Below, piece after piece: positions 1 through 8,369 of a stretch of DNA of 64,000 nt. This stretch comes from Duganella margarita (GTDB taxonomy: Bacteria > Pseudomonadota > Gammaproteobacteria > Burkholderiales > Burkholderiaceae_D). Position numbers and translations under genes: made by a program. Location: positions 1 through 64,000 of the forward strand of contig NZ_WWCS01000019.1 of the NCBI RefSeq assembly GCF_009857535.1. The letters run 5' to 3'. The notes under the pieces were generated by a model that saw only the letters and a program-made list of their open reading frames with translations, made no database searches and had not been told where the DNA came from. Position 1 is the first letter of the stretch, and every line of letters starts with the position of its first letter.

Positions 1-158
1 GGCGCCGCGTGGGCCGATTGACCGGCGAGCGGCTTAGCGGTGGGCTGGGCCGGCGCGGCAGCGGTAGCCGTGGCGGCAGCGGCGGCAGCTGCGGCAGCGC
101 CATGGCCGGCGGCGGCCCAGATCAAAACAAGCGTACTAGCGAGCCTGGTGACTTTCAT
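1..158 (-). CDS. Exported Ala-rich protein, N-terminal fragment (runs off window)
   Basis: Only the first 52 codons are in the window; the gene continues past base 1. The start reads MKVTRLASTLVLIWAAAG and is followed by a long alanine run and an Ala/Pro/Thr-rich stretch, which looks like a signal peptide and a low-complexity linker of a periplasmic or envelope protein. A good ribosome binding site (AAGGA) lies just before the ATG. It starts 15 bp after the ribA stop on the same strand, so the two are probably co-transcribed. No domain is visible and no function can be given. Confidence 0.55.
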   Translation of the reverse strand, partial: MKVTRLASTLVLIWAAAGHGAAAAAAAAATATAAAPAQPTAKPLAGQSAHAA

Positions 159-173
159 GCATTCCTTCAAGCG

Positions 174-827
174 TTACAGCGCGCCATCCTCCACCGGCGC
201 CGGCATCAGCGGCGTCATCATGTGGCCCAGCTTGGCGGCCTTGGTATCCAGATAGTACTGGTTGAAGGCATTGCGGTTGACCAGCAGCGGAACGCGCTCG
301 GCCACTTCAATGCCCAGTTTGGTCATGGCATCGATCTTACGCGGATTATTGGTCATCAGGCGCAGGCTTTTCACGCCGAACTGCGCCAGCATCGGCTGCA
401 CCAGGCCGTAGGTGCGCTGATCCGGCTTGAAGCCCAGCTGCTCGTTGGCCTGCACCGTGTCGGCGCCGGCTTCCTGCAGGCGGTAGGCGCGGATCTTGTT
501 GATCAGGCCAATGCCGCGGCCTTCCTGGCGCAGGTACAGCAGCACGCCGCGGCCTTCGTCGGCGATCTTCTTCAGCGCGCCTTCGAGCTGGGCGCCGCAG
601 TCGCAGCGCTGCGAGAACAGCACGTCGCCGGTCAGGCATTCCGAATGGACGCGCGCCAGCACCGGCTCGCCGTCGCCGATCTCGCCCAGCACCATGGCCA
701 GATGTTCCTTGCCGGTGGCCTTTTCAACAAACGCGTGCAAGGTGAACTGGGCCCAGGGAGTCGGCAGGGCGCAGGAGGTAACGTAGTTCAGTTCGTCCTG
801 GGACGGGATTTCTGCGCTCTGCGACAT
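174..827 (-). CDS. ribA: GTP cyclohydrolase II
   Basis: This 217-residue cytoplasmic enzyme opens GTP to 2,5-diamino-6-ribosylamino-4(3H)-pyrimidinone phosphate, formate and pyrophosphate, the first step of riboflavin synthesis. The zinc ligands are visible as C64, C75 and C77 (RCDCG), and the catalytic RQEGRGIGL loop follows at residues 100-108. Length matches the stand-alone RibA type, without a fused RibB domain. I chose the ATG at 827 (MSQSAEIP) because AAAGAG lies about 7 nt upstream; an ATG at 851 would add eight residues with no binding site. The only clear terminator nearby (859-899) belongs to the upstream pirin gene and leaves little room for a ribA promoter. The upstream region shows no FMN riboswitch. 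Confidence 0.97.
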   Translation of the reverse strand: MSQSAEIPSQDELNYVTSCALPTPWAQFTLHAFVEKATGKEHLAMVLGEIGDGEPVLARVHSECLTGDVLFSQRCDCGAQLEGALKKIADEGRGVLLYLRQEGRGIGLINKIRAYRLQEAGADTVQANEQLGFKPDQRTYGLVQPMLAQFGVKSLRLMTNNPRKIDAMTKLGIEVAERVPLLVNRNAFNQYYLDTKAAKLGHMMTPLMPAPVEDGAL

Positions 828-858
828 GGTTTTGCTCTTTATTCTGTTCATATAAGGT

Positions 859-899
859 AAAAAAGGCGCGCCGGGCTGTTCCAACAGACCCGGCGCGCC
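859..899 (-). terminator. Intrinsic terminator of the pirin gene
   Basis: Read on the minus strand, an 11-bp GC stem (GGCGCGCCGGG at one arm) extended by a 5-bp CTGTT/AACAG pairing closes a tiny loop and is followed at once by six T residues (859-864 as A on the plus strand). It sits after the pirin stop codon and 31 nt before the ribA start. Confidence 0.85.
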
Positions 900-957
900 C
901 TTCATGATACCAAAACTGGCGGAAATGTTTCTGAGACCCCCTCGGGCCTCCAGATCC

Positions 958-1662
958 TTATTGTTTTGGCAGGTCGAACAACAGCAGTTCGGCTTCTTCC
1001 GCCTGTTCCAGCGTGACCAGCGTTTCATCGCTGATTTTCAGCGCGTCGCCCTGTTTCAGGTGCACGCCGTTGACGGTGACCGCGCCGCGGATCACGTGGA
1101 CATAGCCGAGGCGGTCTTCGTCCAGCGTGTGTTTCAGGTGATCGCCTTCATCCATGATGGAAGCGTAGATCGCTGCGTTCTGGTGAATCAGCACCGAACC
1201 GTTGCGGCCATCGTTGGACGCGATCAGCGCCAATTTGCCTTTTTTATGCTCCGGCGTGAAGTGCTTTTCCTCGTAGCTCGGTGGAATGCCCAGTTCGTTC
1301 GGCTGGATCCAGATCTGCAGGAAGTGCACTTGCTGGCTGCGGTCGCCGTTGTACTCGCTGTGACGTACGCCGGTGCCGGCGCTCATGCGCTGGACGTCGC
1401 CGTAGTGCAGCACCGAACCGGTACCCATGCTGTCCTTGTGTTCCAGCGCGCCGCTCAGCACGTAGGAGATAATCTCCATGTCGCGGTGACCGTGGGTGCC
1501 GAAGCCCTGGCCGCCCTGGACCTGGTCTTCATTAATCACCAGCAACGGACCGAAACCGACGTGCTCCGGATCATGGTAGTGGCCAAACGAGAAACTGTGT
1601 TTGGAATCCAGCCAGCCGTGGTTAGCTTTGCCGCGGGAATCAGAATGGCGTACTTGTAACAT
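958..1662 (-). CDS. Pirin family protein (bicupin, possible quercetin 2,3-dioxygenase)
   Basis: This 234-residue protein has the two-cupin pirin fold. The four metal ligands of pirins are in place: H57 and H59 in [10 protein letters not shown]101 and E103 in VRHSEYN. Bacterial relatives such as E. coli YhhW cleave quercetin in vitro; the physiological substrate is usually unknown. The start at 1662 (MLQVRHSD) has GGAG 6 nt upstream. The gene is divergent from a LysR regulator at 1806, the usual arrangement for a regulator and its target, so induction by an electrophile or aromatic ligand is plausible but inferred. A strong hairpin terminator follows it. Confidence 0.93.
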   Translation of the reverse strand: MLQVRHSDSRGKANHGWLDSKHSFSFGHYHDPEHVGFGPLLVINEDQVQGGQGFGTHGHRDMEIISYVLSGALEHKDSMGTGSVLHYGDVQRMSAGTGVRHSEYNGDRSQQVHFLQIWIQPNELGIPPSYEEKHFTPEHKKGKLALIASNDGRNGSVLIHQNAAIYASIMDEGDHLKHTLDEDRLGYVHVIRGAVTVNGVHLKQGDALKISDETLVTLEQAEEAELLLFDLPKQ

Positions 1663-1703
1663 GATGAGCTCCGTTTCTTTGTGGGTTAATGTGCGATAAT
1701 TTT

Positions 1704-1717
1704 GAAAGCGTTCTTTC
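1704..1717. promoter_or_regulatory. Inverted repeat in the pirin/LysR divergent promoter region
   Basis: GAAAG-cgtt-CTTTC is a perfect 5-bp dyad lying 42 bp upstream of the pirin start and 89 bp before the LysR start. A second AT-rich stretch (1764-1785) contains T-N11-A-like spacing. Either could be the LysR binding site; the assignment is inferred from position only. Confidence 0.35.
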
Positions 1718-1805
1718 GTATCGCTGCATCCATGAATCACATTGTAGACCTGTGTTCCGGATTAAAAAAACGGAAAATTTACCCCTCTACTATCGATAAA
1801 TTCGA

Positions 1806-2744
1806 ATGCTCAGATTAAGCCTGGAAGCCCTGCAAATCGTGGACGCCATCGACCGGCGCGGCTCTTTCTCTGCCGCAGGGAAGGAATTGCACCGCGTTCC
1901 CTCGACCATTTCCTATACGGTCAGCAAACTGGAAGACGATCTGGGTGTGCAAGTTTTCGAACGTAACGGCCCGCGCGTCGAGCTGACGGCCGCCGGGGCT
2001 GAACTTCTGAAAGAGGGCCGCTACCTGCTTAAGGCAGCGCTGGACCTGGAACACCGCGTGCGCCGTGTCGCCTCCGGCTGGGAAACCGAGCTGGCGGTCG
2101 GCATGGATTCGATGTTTTCCGCCTGTCTGTTCCATGATGACGTGCCGGCGTTCTACGACGTCGCCCAGCAGACCCGGCTGCGCATCGTGCAGGAAGCGCT
2201 GTCCGGCACCTGGGAAGCCCTGATCGAGCGCCGCGCCGATCTGCTGGTGGGCGCGGCCGGCGACGGCCCGGCCGGCGGCGGTTATGTGTCCGAGCCGATC
2301 GGCAAGATCGGGTTTGTGTTCGCGGTGGCGCCGTCGCATCCGCTGGCCGCTGTCGAGGGCAAGCTGAGCCGCACGGATCTGCAGCATTACCGCGCCATCA
2401 GCGTGGCCGATTCCGCCCGCAAGATGGCGCCGCGCACCGTCGGCCTGCTGCTGGGGCAGGACACGCTGACCGTGCCGGACATGAAGACCAAATACCAGTA
2501 CCAGCTGGCCGGCATGGGCTTCGGTTTTCTGCCCGAGCCGTGCGCCCGCTACGCCATCGCCCAGGGGCTGCTGGTGGAAAAGCAGGTGGACGAGCCGAAG
2601 CCGGCCGAGACCTTCTACCTGGCCTGGCGCAGCGGCGAAAACGGCGCCGCGCTGAACTGGTGGATCGAGCGCATGCGGCGGCCGGGCCTGTTCGAGCGCC
2701 TGCTGAGCCATCTTCCGCATCATAAAGTTGACCAAGGCCAATAA
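1806..2744 (+). CDS. LysR family transcriptional regulator, divergent from pirin
   Basis: A 312-residue LysR-type regulator. The N-terminal winged helix-turn-helix spans about residues 5-65 (SFSAAGKELHRVPSTISYTVSKLE is the recognition region), and the remainder is a periplasmic-binding-protein-like effector domain. The DNA-binding segment resembles the YhaJ/DhaR-like branch that is commonly found next to pirin genes. It probably controls the divergent pirin gene and its own transcription. No clear Shine-Dalgarno precedes the ATG, so the start is the least certain part. The effector is unknown. Confidence 0.92.
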   Translation: MLRLSLEALQIVDAIDRRGSFSAAGKELHRVPSTISYTVSKLEDDLGVQVFERNGPRVELTAAGAELLKEGRYLLKAALDLEHRVRRVASGWETELAVGMDSMFSACLFHDDVPAFYDVAQQTRLRIVQEALSGTWEALIERRADLLVGAAGDGPAGGGYVSEPIGKIGFVFAVAPSHPLAAVEGKLSRTDLQHYRAISVADSARKMAPRTVGLLLGQDTLTVPDMKTKYQYQLAGMGFGFLPEPCARYAIAQGLLVEKQVDEPKPAETFYLAWRSGENGAALNWWIERMRRPGLFERLLSHLPHHKVDQGQ

Positions 2745-2783
2745 TTTCGGGCAACATAGCAGAACCACTGAACGGACCATGTC

Positions 2784-3767
2784 ATGACCGCACTGATCGC
2801 CACGCCTGTATTGCTGCATTTGCTGGCTGACCGCAAGGGCAGCCCGGCGGCCTTGCTGCTGGACGCCGGCCGCGTGCCGGCACGCGCGTCGGAACCGCCG
2901 GTGAAACTACTGGAAGAACTGGCCAGCGGCGGCATGCATTGCTTCTACCGCGTCGGCATCGACCAGGCGCTGCATCAGGCGCTGGCGCAAGTCGGCTGGC
3001 AGGCGCTGGCGGCCGACAAGGTGGTGCGCGCCGACGACGCGCTGCCGAGGGAACTGCCGCCCGGCGTCAACTGGATCGAAGGCGACTGGTTCCTGGCGCC
3101 GCCACCCAAGCCGGTCGGCGCCCAGGCCGCTTCGCGCGCGCTGGCGCTGCAACTGGTGCAACTGGTGTCGGCCGATGCTGATACCCATGAAATCGAAGCG
3201 CTGCTGCGGCAGGATCCGACGCTGTCGTATCACCTGCTGCGGCTGGTCAATTCGCTCGGCATGGGCACCGGCCGCCGCGTCACCAGTTTTTCGCAGGCCA
3301 TCCTGATCCTCGGCCGCGCGCAGCTGCGGCGCTGGCTGAACCTGATGCTGTTCTCGTCGCGCGAAGGCGATCCGCGCTCGGCCATGCTGCTGGCGCGGGT
3401 GGCGGTGCGCGCGCGCATGATGGAGCTGCTGTCCAAAGCCTGCGGCGAGGACAAGCCGCACCAGGAGCAGGCCTTTATGGTCGGCATGTTCTCGCTGCTG
3501 GGCGTGCTGTTCGGCCTGCCGCTGGAGGAAGTGATGAAGCCGCTGACCATCAGCGACGCCGTGCAGCAGGCGCTGCTGGCGCACGCAGGCGAGCTGGGGC
3601 AGCTGCTGTGCGTGGTGGAATCGGCCGAGCGCGAGGACCACGACGCGCTGGATGGCTGCCTGGCGGCGCTGCCGCTGGACGCCGACAGCTATAACCGCAT
3701 CGTCATCGACGCCTACCTGTGGATGCAGGACGTCACGGCAGGCAAAGCAGGTAGCAGCCATGCATGA
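2784..3767 (+). CDS. HDOD domain protein
   Basis: 327 residues. The region around residues 115-300 (RQDPTLSYHLLRLVNS, then RVTSFSQAILILGRAQLRRW) is an HDOD domain, an HD-related fold without catalytic metal ligands that is found in bacterial signalling proteins. The N-terminal 110 residues resemble the degenerate front half of the EAL-HDOD (YuxH/CdgJ) family but carry no EAL motif. The last codons overlap the start of the downstream c-di-GMP phosphodiesterase by 8 bp, so the two proteins are probably made together and may act on the same output, such as motility or biofilm. The exact role cannot be read from sequence. Confidence 0.85.
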   Translation: MTALIATPVLLHLLADRKGSPAALLLDAGRVPARASEPPVKLLEELASGGMHCFYRVGIDQALHQALAQVGWQALAADKVVRADDALPRELPPGVNWIEGDWFLAPPPKPVGAQAASRALALQLVQLVSADADTHEIEALLRQDPTLSYHLLRLVNSLGMGTGRRVTSFSQAILILGRAQLRRWLNLMLFSSREGDPRSAMLLARVAVRARMMELLSKACGEDKPHQEQAFMVGMFSLLGVLFGLPLEEVMKPLTISDAVQQALLAHAGELGQLLCVVESAEREDHDALDGCLAALPLDADSYNRIVIDAYLWMQDVTAGKAGSSHA

Positions 3768-5907
3768 TGCGATCCAGCGTTGTCTTGCACTGAGCCGCCA
3801 AGCACGGAATGAGCAAGGCGAGGCGCTGACGCACACGCTGAACGCGCTGGACGCCGCCCTCAATCAGGCGCAGGCGGCGATCAAGCCGGCCGACCTGCCG
3901 CCGCAGGACGCCACGCTGGCGCTCGACCTGACCGGTTACGTCACCGCCTGGAGCCTCGGCGCGCAGCAGATGTTCGGCTACACGGCCGACGAGGTGATCG
4001 GCCAGCACGTGCTGTTCCTGTACGCCGAGGACGACGAGGACGGCAATATCGCCGAGCTGTTCTTCGATCACGATCCCGGCGCCTCGGCGGCCCGCACCGA
4101 AGTGCGCCGCCGCAAGAAGAATGGCGAGATCATCTGGGTGCACCTGGACATCGAGCTGCATGCCGACGACGCCGGCATGCTGGTGACGCTGTCGCAAGCC
4201 AACCAGACGCTGTCCGACCTGGACAAGGTCAATCTGCATGCGCGCATTATCGAAGACAGCGAGCAGGGCGTGCTGATCACCGATGCGCATGAACGCATTG
4301 TCTCGATCAACTCCTCGTTCACCCGCATCACCGGCTACACCCCGGCCGAATCGATCGGCAAGACGCCCGACCTGCTGCGCTCGGGGGTGCACGACGCCGA
4401 CTTCCGCGCCAAGGTGCGCAGCGCCATGCAGGGCGGCGGACCGTGGCGCGGCGAGATCATCGGCAAGCGCAAGAACGGCGAACTGTTTCCGCAGTCGGTG
4501 ACCATCAGCGCGGTGCGCGACCAGCATGGCAAGATCAGCCATACCTTCTCGCTGTTCTCCGACATCAGCGTGCACAAGGACGCCGAGGCGCGCATGCAGC
4601 GCATGGCCAACTACGATCCGCTGACCGGGCTGCCGAACCTGTGCCTGCTGACCACGCTGGTGGGCCAGGCGCTGACCGAGACCAAGCGTTCCGGCGAACA
4701 TGGCGCGCTGCTGGTGGTGGAGATCACCCGGCTGGGCGCGATCAGCGATACGCTGGGCCACGACCTCGGCAACGACCTGCTGTGCGAGATCGGCCGCATC
4801 TTCCGCGCCACGCTGCGCGAGGCCGACGTGCTGGCGCGGCTCGATGGCCACCGGTTTGCGATCGCGCTGCTGCACGTGGAGAAACGCGAGCACGCCGGCA
4901 TCGTCGCCGAAAAGCTGCTGGCGGCGCTGGCGGCGCCGATCGCCATCGCCGGCCATAACCTGCAGGTCGGCGCGCACGTCGGCATCACGGTCTACAACGA
5001 GGACGGCGCCGACGTGCCGACGCTGATCCGCTACGCCGACGTGGCGGTGGCCAAGGCCGCGCAGAGCATCGAATCGACCTTCCTGTTCTACAGCGAAGAG
5101 ATGAACCAGCGCGCCAAGGAGCATCTGCGCATCGAAAGCGAGTTGCGCCAGGCGCTGCAAAATAACGAGTTGCAGCTGTATTACCAGCCCAAGGTCAGCC
5201 TGCGTAGCGGCCGCATCGTCGGCGCCGAGGCGCTGCTGCGCTGGCGTCATCCGCTGCGCGGGCTGGTGTCGCCGGGCGTGTTCATCCCGGTGGCGGAAGA
5301 GACCGGCCTGATCCTCGAGCTCGGCGCCTGGGTGCTGGAAGAAGCCTGCCGCCAGGTGCGCGAATGGCGCGACGCCAACATGATCACGCCGCCGATTGCG
5401 GTCAACCTGTCGGCGCGCCAGTTCGACGCCGAGTTGCCGAATCGCATAGCGGCGGTGCTGGAACGTCATCAGGTGCAGCCAGACCAGATCAACCTGGAAA
5501 TTACGGAAAGCCTGCTGGTGCGGGGCACTGATAAAGTGATCGCCATCATGAACCAGCTGGTGGCGATGGGCATGTCGCTGGCGCTGGATGACTTTGGCAC
5601 CGGCTATTCCAGCTTGGCCTACCTGAAGAAATTCCCGATCAGCACCTTGAAGATCGACCGTTCTTTCGTCATCGGCCTGCCGTACGAAGAAAACGATTGC
5701 GCCATCGCCCGCGCCATCGTCACCATGGCGCAGCAGCTGCGCCAGGAGATCGTGGCGGAGGGCGTGGAGACGGCCGAGCAGATGGCTTTCCTGCGTGAAC
5801 TCGGTTGCGACCAGCTGCAGGGCTACCTGTTCAGCCAGCCGGTGCCGGCCGCCGAATTCGCCGCCATGCTACGCGAAGGCAAGAGGTTGGCCTTCGCCAA
5901 TCGTTGA
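3760..5907 (+). CDS. PAS-PAS-GGDEF(degenerate)-EAL cyclic-di-GMP phosphodiesterase
   Basis: 715 residues with two PAS domains (about 45-160 and 165-285), a GGDEF domain and a C-terminal EAL domain. The GGDEF signature is degenerate (RLDGHRFA near residue 360), so diguanylate cyclase activity is unlikely. The EAL domain keeps its motif (GAEALLRW, about residue 489), the NLSARQF and LEITES residues, the DDFGTGYSSL loop, the LKIDRSF lysine, VAEGVET and QGYLFSQP, so c-di-GMP hydrolysis is expected. No transmembrane segment is seen, which implies a cytoplasmic sensor. The ATG at 3760 lies inside the HDOD gene (ATGCATGA overlap), indicating translational coupling. Confidence 0.93.
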   Translation: MHDAIQRCLALSRQARNEQGEALTHTLNALDAALNQAQAAIKPADLPPQDATLALDLTGYVTAWSLGAQQMFGYTADEVIGQHVLFLYAEDDEDGNIAELFFDHDPGASAARTEVRRRKKNGEIIWVHLDIELHADDAGMLVTLSQANQTLSDLDKVNLHARIIEDSEQGVLITDAHERIVSINSSFTRITGYTPAESIGKTPDLLRSGVHDADFRAKVRSAMQGGGPWRGEIIGKRKNGELFPQSVTISAVRDQHGKISHTFSLFSDISVHKDAEARMQRMANYDPLTGLPNLCLLTTLVGQALTETKRSGEHGALLVVEITRLGAISDTLGHDLGNDLLCEIGRIFRATLREADVLARLDGHRFAIALLHVEKREHAGIVAEKLLAALAAPIAIAGHNLQVGAHVGITVYNEDGADVPTLIRYADVAVAKAAQSIESTFLFYSEEMNQRAKEHLRIESELRQALQNNELQLYYQPKVSLRSGRIVGAEALLRWRHPLRGLVSPGVFIPVAEETGLILELGAWVLEEACRQVREWRDANMITPPIAVNLSARQFDAELPNRIAAVLERHQVQPDQINLEITESLLVRGTDKVIAIMNQLVAMGMSLALDDFGTGYSSLAYLKKFPISTLKIDRSFVIGLPYEENDCAIARAIVTMAQQLRQEIVAEGVETAEQMAFLRELGCDQLQGYLFSQPVPAAEFAAMLREGKRLAFANR

Positions 5908-5994
5908 GCTGCGGTGTGCTACGGAAGAGAGATAGCGTGGTAATGTAGAAGATGAAACAATGGTCTGTTTAATCCACACCTACTGGAGACTTCC

Positions 5995-6576
5995 ATGCAA
6001 AAACGTACTTTCCTGATGCGCGCTACCGCCGCTGTTGCTTTCGCTGGTCTGGCCCTGGGCGGCTGCACCACCACCACCGGCGCCGCCAAGCCAAGCTCGG
6101 CCGCCGTGAAGACTGAAATCGAACAGGGCTCCTACAACACGCTGGAGCGTCTGTACAAAGAAGTGAAGGGTTCGCGCGAGCTGGTGCACAAGGCCAACGG
6201 CGTGCTGGTGTTCCCGAACGTGGTGGCGGCCGGCCTGGTGGTCGGCGGCGAATACGGCAAGGGCGTGCTGCGCACCGGTGGCCAGGTAGCCGATTACTAC
6301 AGCGTCGCATCGGTGTCGGTCGGCTTCCAGGCCGGCGCGCAATCGAAGGCCGTGGTGCTGCTGTTCATGAGCCGTGAAGCGCTGGACAAATTCCGCAACG
6401 GCAAAGGCTGGACCGCTGGCGTCGATGGCTCGGTGGCGCTGATCAAAGTGGGCGCCAACGGCGAGGTCGACACGGCCACCGCCAACAATCCGATTCAGGC
6501 GTTTGTGCTGACCAACGCCGGCCTGATGGCGAACCTGAATCTCGAAGGCACCAAAATTTCCAAACTCGACTTATAA
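5995..6576 (+). CDS. YSC84-type (lipid-binding SYLF) lipoprotein
   Basis: 193 residues with a lipoprotein signal peptide ending in LALGGC (Cys about residue 23). The mature part matches the YSC84/SYLF domain: ANGVLVFPNVVAAGLVVGGEYGKGVL, then an alternating hydrophobic core and a closing QAFVLTNAGLMANLNLEG. In eukaryotes this fold binds phosphoinositides; in proteobacteria the proteins are envelope lipoproteins of unclear role. GGAG lies 7 nt before the ATG. The glutaredoxin-like gene follows after 7 bp, so they share a transcript. Confidence 0.92.
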   Translation: MQKRTFLMRATAAVAFAGLALGGCTTTTGAAKPSSAAVKTEIEQGSYNTLERLYKEVKGSRELVHKANGVLVFPNVVAAGLVVGGEYGKGVLRTGGQVADYYSVASVSVGFQAGAQSKAVVLLFMSREALDKFRNGKGWTAGVDGSVALIKVGANGEVDTATANNPIQAFVLTNAGLMANLNLEGTKISKLDL

Positions 6577-6583
6577 GGCAATA

Positions 6584-6949
6584 ATGACCCGACCGCTCCT
6601 CGATCAAGCACGCATCCACCCAGCCGCACTGGCGCAGATCGGCAGTTATCATACCGATCTGATCGCCGAGGTGGAGGCCGCCGTCGCCGCCAACAAGGTA
6701 GTGGTGGTCGGTATGGGATTGAATCCTTTCCCGGCCAAGGCGCGCAAGATCCTGGACGGTCAGGGCACGCCGTATAAGTATCTGAGTTACGGCAATTATT
6801 TCTCGCAATGGCGGCCGCGCCTGGCGCTCAAGCTGTGGAGCGGCTGGGCGACGTTCCCGCTGATCTTCGTCAACGGCACGCTGATCGGCGGCGCCACCGA
6901 CCTGCAAAAGTTGATCGCCAGCGGCGAGTTCGCCCGCCTGCTGGGCTAG
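6584..6949 (+). CDS. Glutaredoxin-like protein lacking all cysteines
   Basis: 121 residues with a thioredoxin/glutaredoxin fold. The active-site loop that would be CPxC reads NPFP (VVVVGMGLNPFPAKARKIL), and the whole protein contains no cysteine. The glutathione-side features are kept: a TFP turn equivalent to the cis-proline TVP motif and the GGATDL loop. It therefore cannot be a dithiol or monothiol oxidoreductase or hold a Grx-type iron-sulfur cluster by cysteine; a binding or structural role is inferred. The gene follows the YSC84 lipoprotein by 7 bp and converges on the emfourin gene. Confidence 0.85.
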   Translation: MTRPLLDQARIHPAALAQIGSYHTDLIAEVEAAVAANKVVVVGMGLNPFPAKARKILDGQGTPYKYLSYGNYFSQWRPRLALKLWSGWATFPLIFVNGTLIGGATDLQKLIASGEFARLLG

Positions 6950-6955
6950 ATCAAC

Positions 6956-7261
6956 TTAGTCGGGATCGACTTCGTCGTTGAGTTTTTCGGTCAGCGCCTT
7001 CAGCGCCGGCGACGCCTGATCGAGGTGGTAGTGCACGCAATGGGCCTGACCATCATCCTGCACTTCCAGATCGTATTGAAAGTCCCACGACTTGGGCGCT
7101 TCCTTGACCAGCTTGGGCGGCAGCGTGAAGAAGTCGCTGGCGTGCAGCAGCTGCTGCAGCTGGCTGGCCTGGTCCTGCGGCAGCTGCGCCAGATCGACGG
7201 TGCGGGTTTGCGCGCCAGCGGGGCCGGCGAAGCCGCCGGTGCATTTCAGAGTCAAACGCAT
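6956..7261 (-). CDS. Emfourin-type protealysin inhibitor
   Basis: 101 residues. The sequence (MRLTLKCTGGFAGPAG at the start, a LPPKLVKEAPKSWDFQYDLEV core and a YHLDQASPALKALTEKL end) fits the emfourin family, slow tight-binding protein inhibitors of protealysin-like M4 peptidases first described in Serratia. It has no signal peptide, as expected for an intracellular inhibitor. It lies 24 bp downstream of the M4 peptidase on the same strand, the conserved operon order for this pair. It converges tail-to-tail with the glutaredoxin-like gene (6 bp gap). Confidence 0.87.
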   Translation of the reverse strand: MRLTLKCTGGFAGPAGAQTRTVDLAQLPQDQASQLQQLLHASDFFTLPPKLVKEAPKSWDFQYDLEVQDDGQAHCVHYHLDQASPALKALTEKLNDEVDPD

Positions 7262-7285
7262 GATGCTCCCTTACTTTAATTTGCT

Positions 7286-8311
7286 CTAGCTCACGCCAAC
7301 CACTTTCCAGGCCGCCTGCACGGCGTGCTGTTCGGCCGAGTCGGCGCCATACAGCAGCGACGCCGCCTGCGCGGTGGCCTTGGCCATGTCGGCAAAGGTG
7401 GCGTTGGGCGTCAGCAGCGACAGCGACTTGTACCAGATCGGCGCGGCCTTTTCCCAGGCATTGCCCTTGAGCGCAATCGCGGCTGCGTAAAATGCGTGGT
7501 TGGGGATGCCGGAGTTGGTGTGGACGTCGCCGTTTTCCACATATCCTGCCATAGTTTTCGGCTGGTCGTCGCCCGACCAGGTGAGCGCCTGGTTGCCCGG
7601 ATCGGCCATCGAGCGCAGCGCCTTGCCGACCGACGGCGCCATGATGCCGGCGCCGATCAGCCAGTCGGCCTGCTCGGCGCTCTGCTTCAGCGTCCATTGT
7701 TTGACCACGCTGCCGAAAACGTCGGAAATCGACTCGTTGAGCGCGCCGCTCTGGCCTTCGTACACCAGCCCGCCCGGCACCGCGTATTGCGTTACGCCGT
7801 GGGTCAGTTCGTGGGCGATGACGTCGACCGCGCCGGTGAAGCCCATGAACAGCTTGCCGTCGCCATCGCCATACACCATCTGCTGGCCGTTCCAGAACGC
7901 ATTATTGAATTTGTTCTGGTAATGCACCGTCGAATCGATGCGCAAGCCTTTGTTGTCGATCGAGTTGCGCTGCAGGATTTCCCGATAAAAATCGTAGGTG
8001 GCGCCGGCGCCGTCATAGGCCTGGTTGACGGCCTTGTCGGCGGATGGTTTGCTGTCTTCTTCGCGCACCAGCTTGCCGGGCAGCTTGGACTTGTTCTGGG
8101 CGTCGTAGACGGTGCGGCGTTTTTCACCGGTGGCGGCAGCAATGCCCAGCGTCATCGGCGCGATGGAGCGCTGGCCGCGCAGATGGGCGGATAACTCAGC
8201 CGTATCCAGCAGGCAGTGGCGCTCTTGCTGGTCGCTGGTTTGCTCCGCCAGTTTGCGCAGCATTTTGGACGGAATGATGAAGCAGGTGCAGCCAAGCGGA
8301 TGCGCAGCCAT
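7286..8311 (-). CDS. Protealysin-like M4 metallopeptidase
   Basis: 341 residues. The short propeptide carries the CTCFIIP motif (residues 8-14) typical of protealysin-like peptidases, instead of the long FTP propeptide of thermolysin; the cysteine is expected to block the active-site zinc until autoprocessing. The catalytic HELTH is at 167-171 and the third zinc ligand at E193 (NESISD). No signal peptide is seen, so, as for protealysin, it is probably made inside the cell and may leave by another route. AGGAG lies 6 nt before the ATG. The inhibitor gene follows immediately. Related enzymes can cleave actin and OmpX in other bacteria; the substrate here is unknown. Confidence 0.94.
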   Translation of the reverse strand: MAAHPLGCTCFIIPSKMLRKLAEQTSDQQERHCLLDTAELSAHLRGQRSIAPMTLGIAAATGEKRRTVYDAQNKSKLPGKLVREEDSKPSADKAVNQAYDGAGATYDFYREILQRNSIDNKGLRIDSTVHYQNKFNNAFWNGQQMVYGDGDGKLFMGFTGAVDVIAHELTHGVTQYAVPGGLVYEGQSGALNESISDVFGSVVKQWTLKQSAEQADWLIGAGIMAPSVGKALRSMADPGNQALTWSGDDQPKTMAGYVENGDVHTNSGIPNHAFYAAAIALKGNAWEKAAPIWYKSLSLLTPNATFADMAKATAQAASLLYGADSAEQHAVQAAWKVVGVS

Positions 8312-8335
8312 GACGTTCTCCTAAACAATGCAATA

Positions 8336-8355
8336 ACGTATTTATACACGTATTT
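8336..8355. promoter_or_regulatory. Direct repeat upstream of the protealysin gene
   Basis: Two copies of ACGTATTT (8336-8343 and 8348-8355), 12 bp apart, lie in the AT-rich 58-bp gap between DUF3820 and the protease; on the minus strand this reads as TATAAAT flanked by AATACGT. It may combine a -10 element with an operator. Function is inferred from position. Confidence 0.3.
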
Positions 8356-8369
8356 TCATTGCTGGGACG

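Noticed and set aside
9-860. A 283-codon plus-strand frame over ribA
   Set aside because: It runs antisense to the conserved ribA gene and to the signal-peptide start at 158.
828-957. FMN riboswitch upstream of ribA
   Set aside because: The conserved RFN-element blocks are absent; only the pirin terminator hairpin is there.
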